DNA from: Candidatus Deferrimicrobiaceae bacterium | GTDB lineage: Bacteria > Desulfobacterota > Deferrimicrobia > Deferrimicrobiales > Deferrimicrobiaceae | Direction: 5' to 3' | NCBI GenBank assembly: GCA_036504035.1 | Contig: DASXVV010000014.1 | Location: forward strand, 310,001-374,000 | Length of the DNA: 64,000 nucleotides | Shown here: positions 36,185 through 45,681 of the stretch, one piece after another | Position numbering within the stretch: position 1 is the stretch's first letter | How the letters are laid out: every line of letters begins with the position of its first letter | Program-made: the position numbers and the translations under genes | Notes under the pieces: model-generated | Databases searched by the model: none | The model's input: the letters and a program-made list of their open reading frames with translations, nothing else | What the model was told of the DNA's origin: nothing

Positions 36185-37138
36185 ATGGCCGACCGGAACG
36201 ACAAACCGAAGATCGACCTGGGAAACCTGAAATCGGGCGGGTTCATCAAGGAGCGCGGGAAGGATCTGTTCACGATCCGGCTGCGCGTCCCCGGCGGGCG
36301 CATGTCGTTCGACCGGCTGAAGAAGATCGCCGAGGTCGGCGAGAAATATGGCGGCGCGTTCGTGCACCTGTCCGTTCGCCAGTCGATCGAGCTGATCAAT
36401 GTCGATTTCCGTCACTTCGACGCGGTGGTCGCGGAGCTCGGCGAAGCCGGCCAGAAGGTGGCCTCGTGCGGCGCCCGGGTGCGCGTGCCGGTCGCGTGCG
36501 GCGGTTGCGAATACAACCCGAACGGGCTGGTCGATACCCAGCAGGCGGCGCTCGACGTCGATGCGCACCTGTTCGGCACCCCGACCGACCACCACAAGTT
36601 CAAGGCGGCGTTCGCCGGTTGCCCGTTCGACTGCCCCAAGTCCGCCACCAACGATGTCGGTTTCCAGGGCGCGCTCTGGCCGACGCTCGATCCGGACGCC
36701 TGCATCTCCTGCGGCCTGTGCGCCAAGAATTGCGAGCCGAAGGCGATCGTCATGGGCCCGGACAAAAAGCCCGTCTTCGACCCGGAGGCGTGCATCTACT
36801 GCGGAGACTGCGTCAAGGTCTGCCCGACCTCCGCCTGGACCGAAGAGAAGCGGGGCTACACCGTGCGGATCGGCGGGAAGTGGGGGCGATCCCCGCTCGT
36901 CGGGACGCTCTTCGCGAAGTTCCTCCCTGAATCCGAAGTGATCCCGTTTCTTGAGGCCGTGCTTGCTTGGTACAAGGACAAGGCCTCGAATCTCGGAAGG
37001 ATTCGTATCGGTGAGATCATCCGCCGGGAAGGGGTCGAGTCTCTGCTGGGCCACCTCCGTGATCGATTCCCAGCGTATATAGTGGAGGGGACGATCCCCC
37101 CCCGGAAGATCGAGACCCAGATCGGGAAGGAGAGGTGA
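36185..37138 (+). CDS. Compact siroheme sulfite reductase with inserted two-cluster ferredoxin
   Basis: A 317-residue protein of the nitrite/sulfite reductase superfamily. Siroheme-cluster cysteines lie at about C105/C108 (VACGGCEYNP) and C146/C150 (AGCPFDCPKS), followed directly by two CX2CX2CX3C ferredoxin motifs (C173-C183 and C203-C213), then the rest of the reductase fold. This is the single-subunit, AsrC/Dsr-like small type, not the large CysI. Located with APS reductase, ATP sulfurylase and sulfate permease genes, it is the likely sulfite-to-sulfide enzyme of assimilation here. The start at 36185 has better spacing from GAGGGG than the ATG at 36179. Confidence 0.85.
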   Translation: MADRNDKPKIDLGNLKSGGFIKERGKDLFTIRLRVPGGRMSFDRLKKIAEVGEKYGGAFVHLSVRQSIELINVDFRHFDAVVAELGEAGQKVASCGARVRVPVACGGCEYNPNGLVDTQQAALDVDAHLFGTPTDHHKFKAAFAGCPFDCPKSATNDVGFQGALWPTLDPDACISCGLCAKNCEPKAIVMGPDKKPVFDPEACIYCGDCVKVCPTSAWTEEKRGYTVRIGGKWGRSPLVGTLFAKFLPESEVIPFLEAVLAWYKDKASNLGRIRIGEIIRREGVESLLGHLRDRFPAYIVEGTIPPRKIETQIGKER

Positions 37139-37141
37139 CCT

Positions 37142-37372
37142 ATGCGCACGGTTGATCTGCGCGGCATTTGTTGTCCCACGAATTTCGTGAAAGCCAAGCT
37201 GGCGCTCGAAGAGGTCGAGCCGGAAACCGAAGTGGAATTCCTGCTCGACGACGGGGAGCCGGTCAAAAACGTTCCCCGGAGCCTGAAAGCGGAAGGGCAT
37301 GCGCTTCTGGGGCTGACGGAACTCGCGGGAGGCGGTTATTCCCTCAAGCTGAAAAAAGGGGCTGACGAATAA
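37142..37372 (+). CDS. TusA/SirA-like sulfur carrier protein
   Basis: A 76-residue protein with the TusA-type N-terminus VDLRGICCPTNFVKAKLALEE; the active-site Cys-Pro is present, though the usual second Pro is Thr and an extra Cys precedes it. It starts 3 nt after the sulfite reductase stop. TusA proteins carry persulfide sulfur; pairing with a sulfite reductase suggests that it accepts the nascent sulfide or donates sulfur. GGAGAGG gives a clear start. Confidence 0.85.
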   Translation: MRTVDLRGICCPTNFVKAKLALEEVEPETEVEFLLDDGEPVKNVPRSLKAEGHALLGLTELAGGGYSLKLKKGADE

Positions 37373-37392
37373 GAATTTTTTTATCGATAAAA

Positions 37393-37410
37393 TCTATAAA
37401 AACTATAGAC
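37393..37410. promoter_or_regulatory. Inverted-repeat operator before the sulfate transporter
   Basis: TCTATA (37393-37398), spacer AAAAC, TATAGA with a following C (37404-37410), in a 61-nt AT-rich spacer between the TusA-like gene and the sulfate-binding protein. The region is much more AT-rich than its surroundings and probably contains an internal promoter. The half-sites match those at 36134-36152. Confidence 0.55.
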
Positions 37411-37433
37411 CATAAAAGGCAAAGGGAGATGAG

Positions 37434-38465
37434 ATGAAACCGAAGACGATTGTCGCCGCGGCATTGTCCGCACTGTTGCTGGGAGGCGCCTGGGCCGGAG
37501 CAGCTTCGGCCGCAAGCGAGACCACGTTGCTCAACGTTTCCTACGACCCGACGCGGGAGCTGTACCAGGACTTCAACACCGCTTTCGCCGCCCATTGGAA
37601 GAAGACGACCGGGCAGGACGTGACCTTCAAGCAGTCTCACGGCGGGTCCGGGAAGCAGGCCCGGTCGGTCATCGACGGGCTGGAAGCCGACGTCGTCACG
37701 CTGGCACTGGCCTACGACATCGATGCGATCCAGGAGAAGGGGCTGATCAAAAAAGGATGGCAGAAGCGGCTCCCGAACAACAGCGCTCCGTACACCTCCA
37801 CTATCGTCTTCCTCGTGCGCAAGGGGAATCCGAAACAGATCAAGGATTGGGGCGATCTCGTCAAGCCCGGCATTTCCGTGATCACCCCGAACCCCAAGAC
37901 CTCCGGCGGGGCCCGCTGGAACTACCTGGCCGCGTGGGGATACGCGCTCAAGCTGAAGGGCGGCAACGACGCCAAGGCCGAGGCGTTCGTCAAGGCGCTC
38001 TACAAGAACGTCCCCGTGCTCGATTCCGGCGCCCGCGGGTCGACGAACACCTTCGTCCAGCGCGGGCTGGGCGACGTCCTGCTCGCCTGGGAGAACGAGG
38101 CGTTCCTCGCGATCAACGAGCTGGGCAAGGACAAGTTCGAGATCGTGACTCCTTCGGTCAGCGTCCTTGCCGAACCGCCGGTCACCGTGGTCGACTCGGT
38201 GGTCGATCGGCGCGGAACCCGCAAGATCGCGGAGGCTTATCTGAAATATCTCTACACCCCCGAAGGGCAGACCATCGCCGCGAAGCACTACTACCGCCCG
38301 ACCGACAAGAAGATCGCCGCTGCGTCCTCCAAGCTGCCCAGGCTCAAGCTGTTCACCGTCGACCAGCTGTTCGGCGGCTGGCAGAAGACGCAGAAGCGGC
38401 ACTTCGCCGACGGCGGGATCTTCGACCGGATCGCGGTGAATGCCGCGGCTCCGGCGGCGAAGTAA
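37434..38465 (+). CDS. sbp: Sulfate/thiosulfate ABC transporter binding protein
   Basis: A 343-residue periplasmic protein with signal peptide ending ASA (about residue 26). Family motifs include [43 protein letters not shown] and [19 protein letters not shown], which form the sulfate-binding site region in Sbp/CysP. It opens the sulfate importer operon sbp-cysT-cysW-cysA, behind its own operator. Whether it prefers sulfate or thiosulfate cannot be told from sequence. Confidence 0.92.
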   Translation: MKPKTIVAAALSALLLGGAWAGAASAASETTLLNVSYDPTRELYQDFNTAFAAHWKKTTGQDVTFKQSHGGSGKQARSVIDGLEADVVTLALAYDIDAIQEKGLIKKGWQKRLPNNSAPYTSTIVFLVRKGNPKQIKDWGDLVKPGISVITPNPKTSGGARWNYLAAWGYALKLKGGNDAKAEAFVKALYKNVPVLDSGARGSTNTFVQRGLGDVLLAWENEAFLAINELGKDKFEIVTPSVSVLAEPPVTVVDSVVDRRGTRKIAEAYLKYLYTPEGQTIAAKHYYRPTDKKIAAASSKLPRLKLFTVDQLFGGWQKTQKRHFADGGIFDRIAVNAAAPAAK

Positions 38466-38493
38466 GCGCGATAAGGAAAGCGGGAAACCGGAC

Positions 38494-39324
38494 ATGGCCG
38501 CAAGCGGGCATCGACACAACGTGCTACCGGGGTTCGGCCCGGCGCTCGGGTACACGATCTTCTACCTGAGTCTCGTCGTGCTGATCCCGCTCTCCGGCCT
38601 GGCGATCCGGTCGGCGTCGCTGACCTGGACGCAGTTCCTCGCGGCCGTCGCCGCCCCGAGGGTGATCGCTTCTTATCGCGTAACCTTCGGGGCGGCGATC
38701 GCGGCCGCGGGCGTCAACACGGTTTTCGGATTGCTCGTCGCGTGGGTCCTCGTCCGTTACCGGTTTCCCGGCCGGAAGATCGTGGACGCCCTGGTCGACC
38801 TGCCCTTCGCGCTGCCCACCGCGGTGGCGGGCATCACGCTCGCGACGCTCTATTCGCAGAACGGCTGGATCGGGAAGCAGCTGGAGACCGCCGGGATCAA
38901 GGTCGCCTACACTCCGCTGGGGATCGTGGTGGCCATGGTGTTCATCGGGCTGCCGTTCGTCGTCCGGACGGTCCAGCCGGTCCTCGAGGATCTCGAGGCC
39001 GAGCTCGAGGAAGCGGCCGCCTGCCTCGGGGCGAACCGTTTCCAGACCTTCACCCGGGTCATCTTTCCGGTCCTGCTCCCGCCGCTTTTGACCGGCTTTG
39101 CGCTGGCCTTCGCCCGGGCGGTGGGGGAATACGGCTCCGTCATCTTCATCGCGGGAAATTTGCCGATGGTGTCCGAGATCACGCCGCTGCTCATCATCAC
39201 GAAGCTGGAGCAGTACGACTATGCCGGGGCGACCGCCATCGCGATGGTCATGCTGCTCTTCTCCTTCGCGTTGCTTCTCGGCATCAACCTGCTCCAGAAA
39301 TACTCGCGCCGTTTTTCGGGATAA
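38494..39324 (+). CDS. cysT: Sulfate ABC transporter permease CysT
   Basis: A 276-residue permease with about six helices. [24 protein letters not shown] and the EAA loop [26 protein letters not shown] are typical of CysT/CysU. Near the C-terminus [13 protein letters not shown] is the sulfate-permease signature. It follows the binding-protein gene by 28 nt and precedes CysW by 10 nt. Confidence 0.92.
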   Translation: MAASGHRHNVLPGFGPALGYTIFYLSLVVLIPLSGLAIRSASLTWTQFLAAVAAPRVIASYRVTFGAAIAAAGVNTVFGLLVAWVLVRYRFPGRKIVDALVDLPFALPTAVAGITLATLYSQNGWIGKQLETAGIKVAYTPLGIVVAMVFIGLPFVVRTVQPVLEDLEAELEEAAACLGANRFQTFTRVIFPVLLPPLLTGFALAFARAVGEYGSVIFIAGNLPMVSEITPLLIITKLEQYDYAGATAIAMVMLLFSFALLLGINLLQKYSRRFSG

Positions 39325-39334
39325 GGAGGGCATC

Positions 39335-40159
39335 GTGCCGAAAAGGAACCACCGTGCGCTTACCGAACCGCCGGCGCTCCGGATCATTCTCACGCTGGTT
39401 GCGCTCTCGTTTCTCGCGCTCTTCCTGATTCTCCCGCTGGCCGCAGTTTTCTCCCAAGCGTTAGAGAAAGGATGGGGAGTCTATACAACCGCGCTGGCCG
39501 ACGCCGATGCCGCATCCGCGATCAAGCTCACCCTCGTGACGGCGCTGATCACGGTTCCGCTCAACACGTTCTTCGGGGTTGCCGCGGCCTGGGCGATCGC
39601 CCGCTTCGAATTTCCGGGGAAGGCCTTCCTGACCGCGCTCGTCGACCTTCCGTTTTCGGTGTCCCCCGTCATATCGGGACTCGTCTTCGTCCTGCTGTTC
39701 GGGCTCCAGGGGTGGTTCGGCCCTTGGCTGATCGGACACGGCTACAAGGTGATCTTCGCCATCCCGGGCATCGTGCTGGCCACGCTGTTCGTCACCTTTC
39801 CCTTCGTGGCGCGCGAGCTGATCCCGCTGATGGAATCGCAGGGACGCGAGGAAGAGGAAGCCGCGCTGACGCTCGGCGCCTCCGGCTGGAAGACGTTCTT
39901 CCTCATTACGCTTCCCAACGTGAAGTGGGGACTGCTTTACGGGATCCTGCTTTGCACGGCCCGCGCGATGGGCGAGTTCGGCGCGGTGTCGGTCGTCTCG
40001 GGGCACATCCGGGGGGAAACGAACACGATCCCGCTCCACGTCGAGATCCTCTACAACGAGTACAACTACACGGCCGCCTTCGCCGTGGCCTCGCTCCTGG
40101 CCGTCATGGCGCTCGTCACCCTGGTGGCGAAGCAGGTCGTCGAATGGAAGGGGCGGTAA
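39335..40159 (+). CDS. cysW: Sulfate ABC transporter permease CysW
   Basis: A 274-residue permease starting with GTG (39335) after [35 protein letters not shown] and the EAA loop [23 protein letters not shown] identify CysW, and [19 protein letters not shown] is its signature. It is the partner of CysT in a heterodimeric channel. CysA follows after 4 nt. Confidence 0.92.
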   Translation: MPKRNHRALTEPPALRIILTLVALSFLALFLILPLAAVFSQALEKGWGVYTTALADADAASAIKLTLVTALITVPLNTFFGVAAAWAIARFEFPGKAFLTALVDLPFSVSPVISGLVFVLLFGLQGWFGPWLIGHGYKVIFAIPGIVLATLFVTFPFVARELIPLMESQGREEEEAALTLGASGWKTFFLITLPNVKWGLLYGILLCTARAMGEFGAVSVVSGHIRGETNTIPLHVEILYNEYNYTAAFAVASLLAVMALVTLVAKQVVEWKGR

Positions 40160-40163
40160 AACG

Positions 40164-41234
40164 ATGAGCATCGCGATCGACGGCCTGACGAAGCATTTCG
40201 GGGACTATGCGGCGCTCGACGACATTTGCCTCGACGTTCCGGACGGCGAGCTGGTGGCGCTCCTGGGCCCTTCCGGATCGGGCAAGACGACGCTTTTGCG
40301 GATCATCGCGGGGCTTGAGGCGGCGGACCGGGGGCGCGTGCTGTTCGACGGGACCGACGTTACGGACACACCGCTCCGCGAGCGGAAGATCGGATTCGTG
40401 TTCCAGCATTACGCGCTTTTCCGCCACATGACCGTGGCCGCCAATGTCGCCTTCGGCCTGTCCGTCCGGCCGAGGAAGGATCGTCCCTCCAAGGGCGAGA
40501 TCCGGGACCGGGTCCGGGAGTTGCTCCGGCTTGTCCAGCTCGACGGGTTCGCGGACCGGTATCCCTCGCAGCTCTCCGGGGGGCAACGGCAGCGGATCGC
40601 CCTGGCGCGCGCCCTCGCGGTCCAGCCGAAGGTGCTGCTGCTCGACGAGCCGTTCGGGGCGCTCGACGCGCAGGTGCGGCAGGAGCTCCGGCGCTGGCTT
40701 CGCCGGTTGCACGACGAGATCCACGTGACGAGCGTCTTCGTGACCCACGACCAGGAGGAAGCGCTCGAAGTCGCCGACCGGATCGTCGTCATGAACAAGG
40801 GGAAGGTCGAACAGGCGGGAACGCCGGACGAGGTGTACGACCACCCGGCCTCTCCCTTCGTGCTCAATTTCCTCGGCCGGGTCAACCTGTTCCGCGGGCG
40901 GATCCACGAAGGGCGGGCGCTGATCGGGGATGCGTCCTTCGACGCGCCGGAACATGCGGATGCGGACAATGCCCCGGGCGTCGGGTACGTTCGGTCGCAC
41001 GACCTGGAGATCGAGCGCGGCTCGAACGGAAGCGACTCTCTTCCGGCGGAGGTACGCCACATCCGGAAGCTGGGCCCGATGGTCCGGGTCGGGTTGACCC
41101 TTGCGGAGACCGGGGAAGCGCTGGAGGCCGAGCTGACGCGGGAACAATACCGGAGGCTGGAAATCCGCCCGGGCGAGCACGTCTTTCTCCGGCTTCGAAA
41201 CGTGCGGGTATTCACCGCGGACTACCAGATATGA
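40164..41234 (+). CDS. cysA: Sulfate ABC transporter ATP-binding protein
   Basis: A 356-residue ATPase: Walker [11 protein letters not shown]-loop [13 protein letters not shown], signature [15 protein letters not shown], Walker [14 protein letters not shown]. The C-terminal 115 residues are the TOBE-like regulatory domain found in CysA ([13 protein letters not shown]). It energises the CysT/CysW channel. It overlaps a possible early start of the APS reductase gene by 4 nt. Confidence 0.92.
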   Translation: MSIAIDGLTKHFGDYAALDDICLDVPDGELVALLGPSGSGKTTLLRIIAGLEAADRGRVLFDGTDVTDTPLRERKIGFVFQHYALFRHMTVAANVAFGLSVRPRKDRPSKGEIRDRVRELLRLVQLDGFADRYPSQLSGGQRQRIALARALAVQPKVLLLDEPFGALDAQVRQELRRWLRRLHDEIHVTSVFVTHDQEEALEVADRIVVMNKGKVEQAGTPDEVYDHPASPFVLNFLGRVNLFRGRIHEGRALIGDASFDAPEHADADNAPGVGYVRSHDLEIERGSNGSDSLPAEVRHIRKLGPMVRVGLTLAETGEALEAELTREQYRRLEIRPGEHVFLRLRNVRVFTADYQI

Positions 41235-41254
41235 CCTACCGAAAGGAGATTCGC

Positions 41255-41947
41255 ATGAACGGGCTCCCGTTCCTGACCGACCAGCCGACCCCGGAGGAGA
41301 TCCTGGCCGCGGGAATGGCCGCAGCCGAAGGACGCGTCTCGCTCGCCTGCTCGTTCTCGATGGAGGACGTCGTGATCATCGACATCGCGCTCAAGGCGGG
41401 GCTTACCCCGGGAATCTTCGCGTTGGATACCGGGAGGCTGAACGAGGAAACCTATGAAGCCGCCGACGCCGTCGCCTCGCGTTACCGTCTCAAGATCGAC
41501 TGGTACTTCCCGGACCGGGAGCGGGTCGAGCGGCTGGAGCGCGACAAGGGGCTCCATTCCTTCTACGAATCGCTCGATAACCGGCACGAGTGCTGCGGGA
41601 TCCGGAAGGTCGAACCGCTTTCCCGGGCGCTTGCGGGTCTCAAGGGGTGGATCACGGGCATGCGGCGGGAGCAGGGCGTCACCCGGCAGGCGATCCAGCC
41701 GGTCGAGCGGGACGCGGCGCATGGCGGAATCCTCAAGATCAACCCGCTCGCCGACTGGACGGAGTCGCAGGTCGTCGCCTACGTGGCGGCACATCGGCTT
41801 CCGGTCAACCGGCTGTACCAGCAGGGCTACCGCTCGATCGGCTGCGCCCCTTGCACGCGGGCCGTGCAGCCCGGCGAGCCGGTCCGGGCCGGCCGCTGGT
41901 GGTGGGAAGACCCGGAGCAAAAGGAGTGCGGGTTGCACCGTCGATGA
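41255..41947 (+). CDS. cysH: Assimilatory adenylylsulfate (APS) reductase
   Basis: A 230-residue enzyme reducing APS to sulfite. The [4Fe-4S] signature CC (113-114) ... CAPC (197-200) marks the APS-reducing type rather than the cluster-free PAPS type, and the catalytic Cys is in KECGLH (C225). The nucleotide-binding FSMEDVVIIDIALK is near the N-terminus. The ATG at 41255 follows AAAGGAG at 41242-41248; an earlier ATG (41231) overlaps cysA. No CysC (APS kinase) is seen in the window, consistent with direct APS reduction. Confidence 0.93.
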   Translation: MNGLPFLTDQPTPEEILAAGMAAAEGRVSLACSFSMEDVVIIDIALKAGLTPGIFALDTGRLNEETYEAADAVASRYRLKIDWYFPDRERVERLERDKGLHSFYESLDNRHECCGIRKVEPLSRALAGLKGWITGMRREQGVTRQAIQPVERDAAHGGILKINPLADWTESQVVAYVAAHRLPVNRLYQQGYRSIGCAPCTRAVQPGEPVRAGRWWWEDPEQKECGLHRR

Positions 41948-42212
41948 GGGGGCTGCCATGAGATTTGGATATCTGCGGAGGTCCGGCGCTTTATACGTCG
42001 CCGGGTGTCTCCTTCCTTGGGCACGTCGGATACTTGGGACCCACCGGGACAGGCAGATGCCATTGCTCCCGTAAGAGAGGGGGGTGGGGGTCTGAGCGAA
42101 GTGCCGGTGGATAGGAAGGTTGCGGCTGACTACGGAGCGAACGGCCCCCTCCCCCGATCGCAGGGAATCGGGCATCTGCTAAACGTTCGATCGAAGAAAG
42201 GGAGAAGTTGAG
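41948..42212 (+). other. 265-nt spacer between cysH and cysD, no clear gene
   Basis: The only plus-strand ORF starting soon after cysH is 38 codons (41958-42074, MRFGYLRRSGALYVAG...), preceded by GAGGGGG; it resembles nothing I know and its downstream half is not coding-like. The segment is rich in G and C runs with local repeats (GGACCCACCGGGACAGGCAG near 42040, GGGGGGTGGGGGT near 42080) that recall degenerate REP-like elements or RNA structure. I could not match it to a riboswitch class. The cysD ribosome-binding site GAAAGGGAG ends it. Confidence 0.4.
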
Positions 42213-43016
42213 ATGGCGGACCACCTGGACGCGCTGGAGGCGCAGAGCATCTATATCTTCCGCGAGGCGTACCGCAAGTTCGACAACCTCGCGATGCTGT
42301 ACTCGATCGGGAAGGATTCCACGACGATGATCCACCTGGCGCGGAAGGCGTTTTTCGGGCGCATCCCGTTCCCGCTGGTGCACATCGACACGAGCTACAA
42401 ATACCCCGAGATGATCGCCTACCGCGACCGGATGGCCGCGGAATGGGACGCCAACCTGATCGTCGGGCAGAACAGGGAAGCGCTCGCCGAGGGGATGGGC
42501 CCCGACAAGGGGCGCCTCGTCTGCTGCGAGAAGCTCAAGACCGACGGGCTTTCGCGCATCATCGAGGAGCACGATTTCCACGGGCTGTTCCTCGGCATCC
42601 GGCGCGACGAAGAGGGGAGCCGGGCGAAGGAGCGCGTCTTCTCGCCGCGCGACCGCAACTTCGAATGGGCTTACAAGGATCAGCCACCCGAGCTGTGGGA
42701 CCAGTACAACACGAACTTCGCCCCCGGGACGCACATCCGGGTCCACCCGATCCTCCATTGGACAGAGCTCGACATCTGGGAATACATCCGCCGGGAGAAG
42801 ATCGAGATCTGCTCCCTGTATTTCGCCCGGGACGGCAAGCGGTTCCGGTCGCTCGGCTGCATGCCGTGCACGAAGCCGATCGATTCGACCGCGGTAACGG
42901 TCGACGAGATCATCGAGGAGCTGAAGACCATCAAGGCGCCGGAGCGCGCGGGCCGGGCGCAGGACCAGGAAAACGCCTACGCGATGCAGAAGCTGCGGGC
43001 GAAGGGGTACATGTAA
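42213..43016 (+). CDS. cysD: Sulfate adenylyltransferase subunit 2
   Basis: A 267-residue PP-loop ATPase subunit of ATP sulfurylase: [20 protein letters not shown] (P-loop near 28-40), [31 protein letters not shown] and the C-terminal [12 protein letters not shown]. It forms APS from ATP and sulfate together with CysN. Its stop overlaps the CysN start by one base (TAATG). Confidence 0.95.
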   Translation: MADHLDALEAQSIYIFREAYRKFDNLAMLYSIGKDSTTMIHLARKAFFGRIPFPLVHIDTSYKYPEMIAYRDRMAAEWDANLIVGQNREALAEGMGPDKGRLVCCEKLKTDGLSRIIEEHDFHGLFLGIRRDEEGSRAKERVFSPRDRNFEWAYKDQPPELWDQYNTNFAPGTHIRVHPILHWTELDIWEYIRREKIEICSLYFARDGKRFRSLGCMPCTKPIDSTAVTVDEIIEELKTIKAPERAGRAQDQENAYAMQKLRAKGYM

Positions 43017-44545
43017 TGGGAGCTGCCATCGAGCAATCGGAACCGTTGAAGATCGTCATCGTCGGCCATGTCGACCACGGGAAGTCGACGCTGATCGGCC
43101 GCCTGTTCTACGACACCGGCAGCATCCCCGAGGTGCGCTACCGGGAGATCGAGGCGACCTGCAAGGCGCAGGGGCGCGAGTTCGAATTCGCCTACCTGAT
43201 GGACGCGCTGGAGGAAGAGCGCGACCAGAACATCACGATCGACACCGCGTCGACCTACTTCAAGACGGCCAAGCGGCCGTACGTCATCATCGACGCACCG
43301 GGTCACAAGCAATTTCTGAAGAACATGATCACCGGCGCGGCGCGCGCCGATGCGGCGATCCTGCTCGTGGACGGCGCCGAAGGCGTTCGCGAGCAGACGC
43401 GGCGGCACGCCTACGTGCTGTCCCTTCTCGGCATCCGGCAGGTGATCGTCGTCGTCAACAAGCTCGATATCGTCGGCTACGACCGGGCCGTGTTCCACGC
43501 GGTCGAGAACGACATCCGGTCGTTTCTCCACGCCGTCGGCATCGCGCCGTCGTTCGTCATCCCGGTTTCCGCGCGGGAAGGGGAGAACATGGCGAACCGG
43601 CTGGGTCATACACCGTGGTACGCAGGGCCGACCGTCCTGGAGGCGCTCGACACTTTCAGCGATACCGCCGTCGACGAGGATCTGCCGCTTCGCCTGCCGG
43701 TGCAGGATGTCTACAAATGGGACGGCCGCCGGATCTACGCAGGGCGGGTCGAGGCGGGCGTCGTTCGACCGGGGGATGACGTCGTATTCCTCCCCTCCGG
43801 CAAAAAGACGCGGATCAAGACGGTCGAGAAATGGCAGGAACCCGCGCTCGCGCGGGCGCGCGCCGGTGAATGCATCGGCATCACGACCGAGGACGAGCTG
43901 TTCGTCGAGCGGGGCGAGGTGATCGCGCCCGCCGACCAGCCGCCGTCCCTGGCGCGCGAGATTCGGGCAAGCGTCTTCTGGCTCGCCGAAGTCCCGTTCC
44001 TGTCGGGGAAGACGTACACGCTCAAGCTGGGGACGGCCGAGGTCGAGGCGACCGTCGTCTCGATCGAGGAGCGGCTGGATTCGTCGACGCTCGAGGTCAC
44101 CGAGCGCCGTGCGCCGGAGCTATCGCCGACCGAGGTGGGCACCGTCGTCTTCTCGCTGAAGAACGACATCGCGGTCGACCAGTGCGCGGATAACGCGCGG
44201 CTCGGGCGATTTGTCCTCGAGGATGGCGTCCACATCGGGGGCGGCGGCATCGTCCGCAGCGTGTCGGACGGGGCAGGTCTCTCCGCGCGGCGGATAGATC
44301 TTGGGGCGAAACGGATCGACGGCGACGAGGGGAACGTCGTGGATCTCACGTCGGAACGCGGGAACGTCGAGTTCGACGTGTCCGCCGGATTTCTCGATGC
44401 GCTTGCCAAGGGGAACCGAGTGCTCATCCGGCTCCGGGATCTCTCCCAGCTGGCGCCGATCGGGCTTCTGGCCTACGAACATTCTTTCCGATTCGAATTC
44501 AGTCGTTCGGGCGACCGCATCAACGTGATCCTATGCAATAGCTGA
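43016..44545 (+). CDS. cysN: Sulfate adenylyltransferase subunit 1 (GTPase)
   Basis: A 509-residue EF-Tu-like GTPase: G1 GHVDHGKST (about 17-25), G3 DAPGHKQF, G4 NKLD, followed by translation-factor beta-barrels. GTP hydrolysis drives APS synthesis by CysD. There is no CysC kinase fusion at the C-terminus, again fitting the APS-reductase route. It ends the sulfur island; the next 97 nt carry no feature that I recognise apart from a ribosome-binding site. Confidence 0.94.
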   Translation: MGAAIEQSEPLKIVIVGHVDHGKSTLIGRLFYDTGSIPEVRYREIEATCKAQGREFEFAYLMDALEEERDQNITIDTASTYFKTAKRPYVIIDAPGHKQFLKNMITGAARADAAILLVDGAEGVREQTRRHAYVLSLLGIRQVIVVVNKLDIVGYDRAVFHAVENDIRSFLHAVGIAPSFVIPVSAREGENMANRLGHTPWYAGPTVLEALDTFSDTAVDEDLPLRLPVQDVYKWDGRRIYAGRVEAGVVRPGDDVVFLPSGKKTRIKTVEKWQEPALARARAGECIGITTEDELFVERGEVIAPADQPPSLAREIRASVFWLAEVPFLSGKTYTLKLGTAEVEATVVSIEERLDSSTLEVTERRAPELSPTEVGTVVFSLKNDIAVDQCADNARLGRFVLEDGVHIGGGGIVRSVSDGAGLSARRIDLGAKRIDGDEGNVVDLTSERGNVEFDVSAGFLDALAKGNRVLIRLRDLSQLAPIGLLAYEHSFRFEFSRSGDRINVILCNS

Positions 44546-44642
44546 GGCCCTTGCCCTTCCCGCCCCATGCATCGATAATGGTGGGCGTTCCTCCGGTCGC
44601 TCATTCGGATCGTCGAAACGCCAGTTCCAGGGGAGGGTGGTC

Positions 44643-45674
44643 ATGCTGCGAAGATGGATGCCGCTGGCAGTGGTCGTACTTGTGTCTTTGGGACTAGGCG
44701 CATGCACCCGGTTCGAGAGCACCTATGTAAGGAAGGTCCAGGAAGCCGACAGCCTTGCGAAGCAACTGGCGGCCCAAAAGCAGAAGTACCAGGAATTGTC
44801 CGCGGAAAATGCCTCGCTCAAGTCGAAGCTCGAACAGATGACCGCCGAACGCGACAAGTACGTGGCCGATCTCACCGGGATGACCGCCCGACGCGACCAG
44901 CTCGCCACCGACCTTGCCGGAATGACCTCCCTGCGCGACCGTCTCGCGGCCGACAACAAGGAGCTCGATAAAGTGCTCCAGGCGAAGTCCGATTCCCTCT
45001 CCCAGTCGATCGCCGAGCTTCGCGGCAAGAATGCCGAGCTCGAGAGCCAGAACGCCCAGCTGAAGCAGCAGATCGCCGGCCTCAACCAGCAATTCGCCAA
45101 CCAGCAGCGATCGCTCGACGAGAAAACCGCGGCGGCGTCCCGCCTCGAGCAGGAGAACGTGAAGCAGCGCCAGGACATCGCCGCGCTTCAGCGGGCCGAG
45201 GAGGAGAGACTCCAGAAGACCAGCAAGACCTACGAGGACCTGCTCCAGAAGATGAAGGGCGAGATCGCCCTGGGCCAGATGACGATCACCGAGCTCAAGG
45301 GCAAGCTGACAGTCAACATGGTCGACGCGATCCTGTTCGACACGGGCAAGGCCGAGGTCAAACCCGAGGGGATGGAGATCCTGCAGAAGGTCATCTCGAT
45401 CCTCAAGGACGTCAAGGACAAGTGGATCCGGATCGAGGGGCACACCGACAACGTCCAGATCATCGGACAGCTGGCGAAGAAATTTCCGACCAACTGGGAA
45501 CTGTCCGCCGCGCGGTCGATCAACGTCGCGCGCTTCCTGCAGGAGCAGGGGATCGATCCCGCCATCCTTTCGGGCGTGGCCTACGGGGAATACCATCCCG
45601 TCGCGAGCAACGAGACGCCCGAGGGGAAGCAGAAGAACCGACGCATCGAAATCATCCTGGTTCCGAAGGAGTAG
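44643..45674 (+). CDS. OmpA-family lipoprotein with long coiled coil
   Basis: A 343-residue protein. Signal sequence with lipobox LGLGAC (Cys near residue 21). Residues about 30-215 form a heptad-rich coiled coil with repeats such as MTARRDQLATDLAGMTSLRD. The C-terminal 120 residues are an OmpA-like peptidoglycan-binding domain: ILFDTGKAEVKPEG, IRIEGHTDNVQI and LSAARSINVARFLQEQGID. It would tether outer membrane and cell wall. ATG 44643 is favoured over GTG 44637 because GGGGAGG (44630-44636) abuts the latter. Confidence 0.87.
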   Translation: MLRRWMPLAVVVLVSLGLGACTRFESTYVRKVQEADSLAKQLAAQKQKYQELSAENASLKSKLEQMTAERDKYVADLTGMTARRDQLATDLAGMTSLRDRLAADNKELDKVLQAKSDSLSQSIAELRGKNAELESQNAQLKQQIAGLNQQFANQQRSLDEKTAAASRLEQENVKQRQDIAALQRAEEERLQKTSKTYEDLLQKMKGEIALGQMTITELKGKLTVNMVDAILFDTGKAEVKPEGMEILQKVISILKDVKDKWIRIEGHTDNVQIIGQLAKKFPTNWELSAARSINVARFLQEQGIDPAILSGVAYGEYHPVASNETPEGKQKNRRIEIILVPKE

Positions 45675-45681
45675 CTGTCAT

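Noticed and set aside
41948-42212. Cobalamin or SAM-I riboswitch before cysD
   Set aside because: The conserved core elements of these classes are not present in order on either strand.
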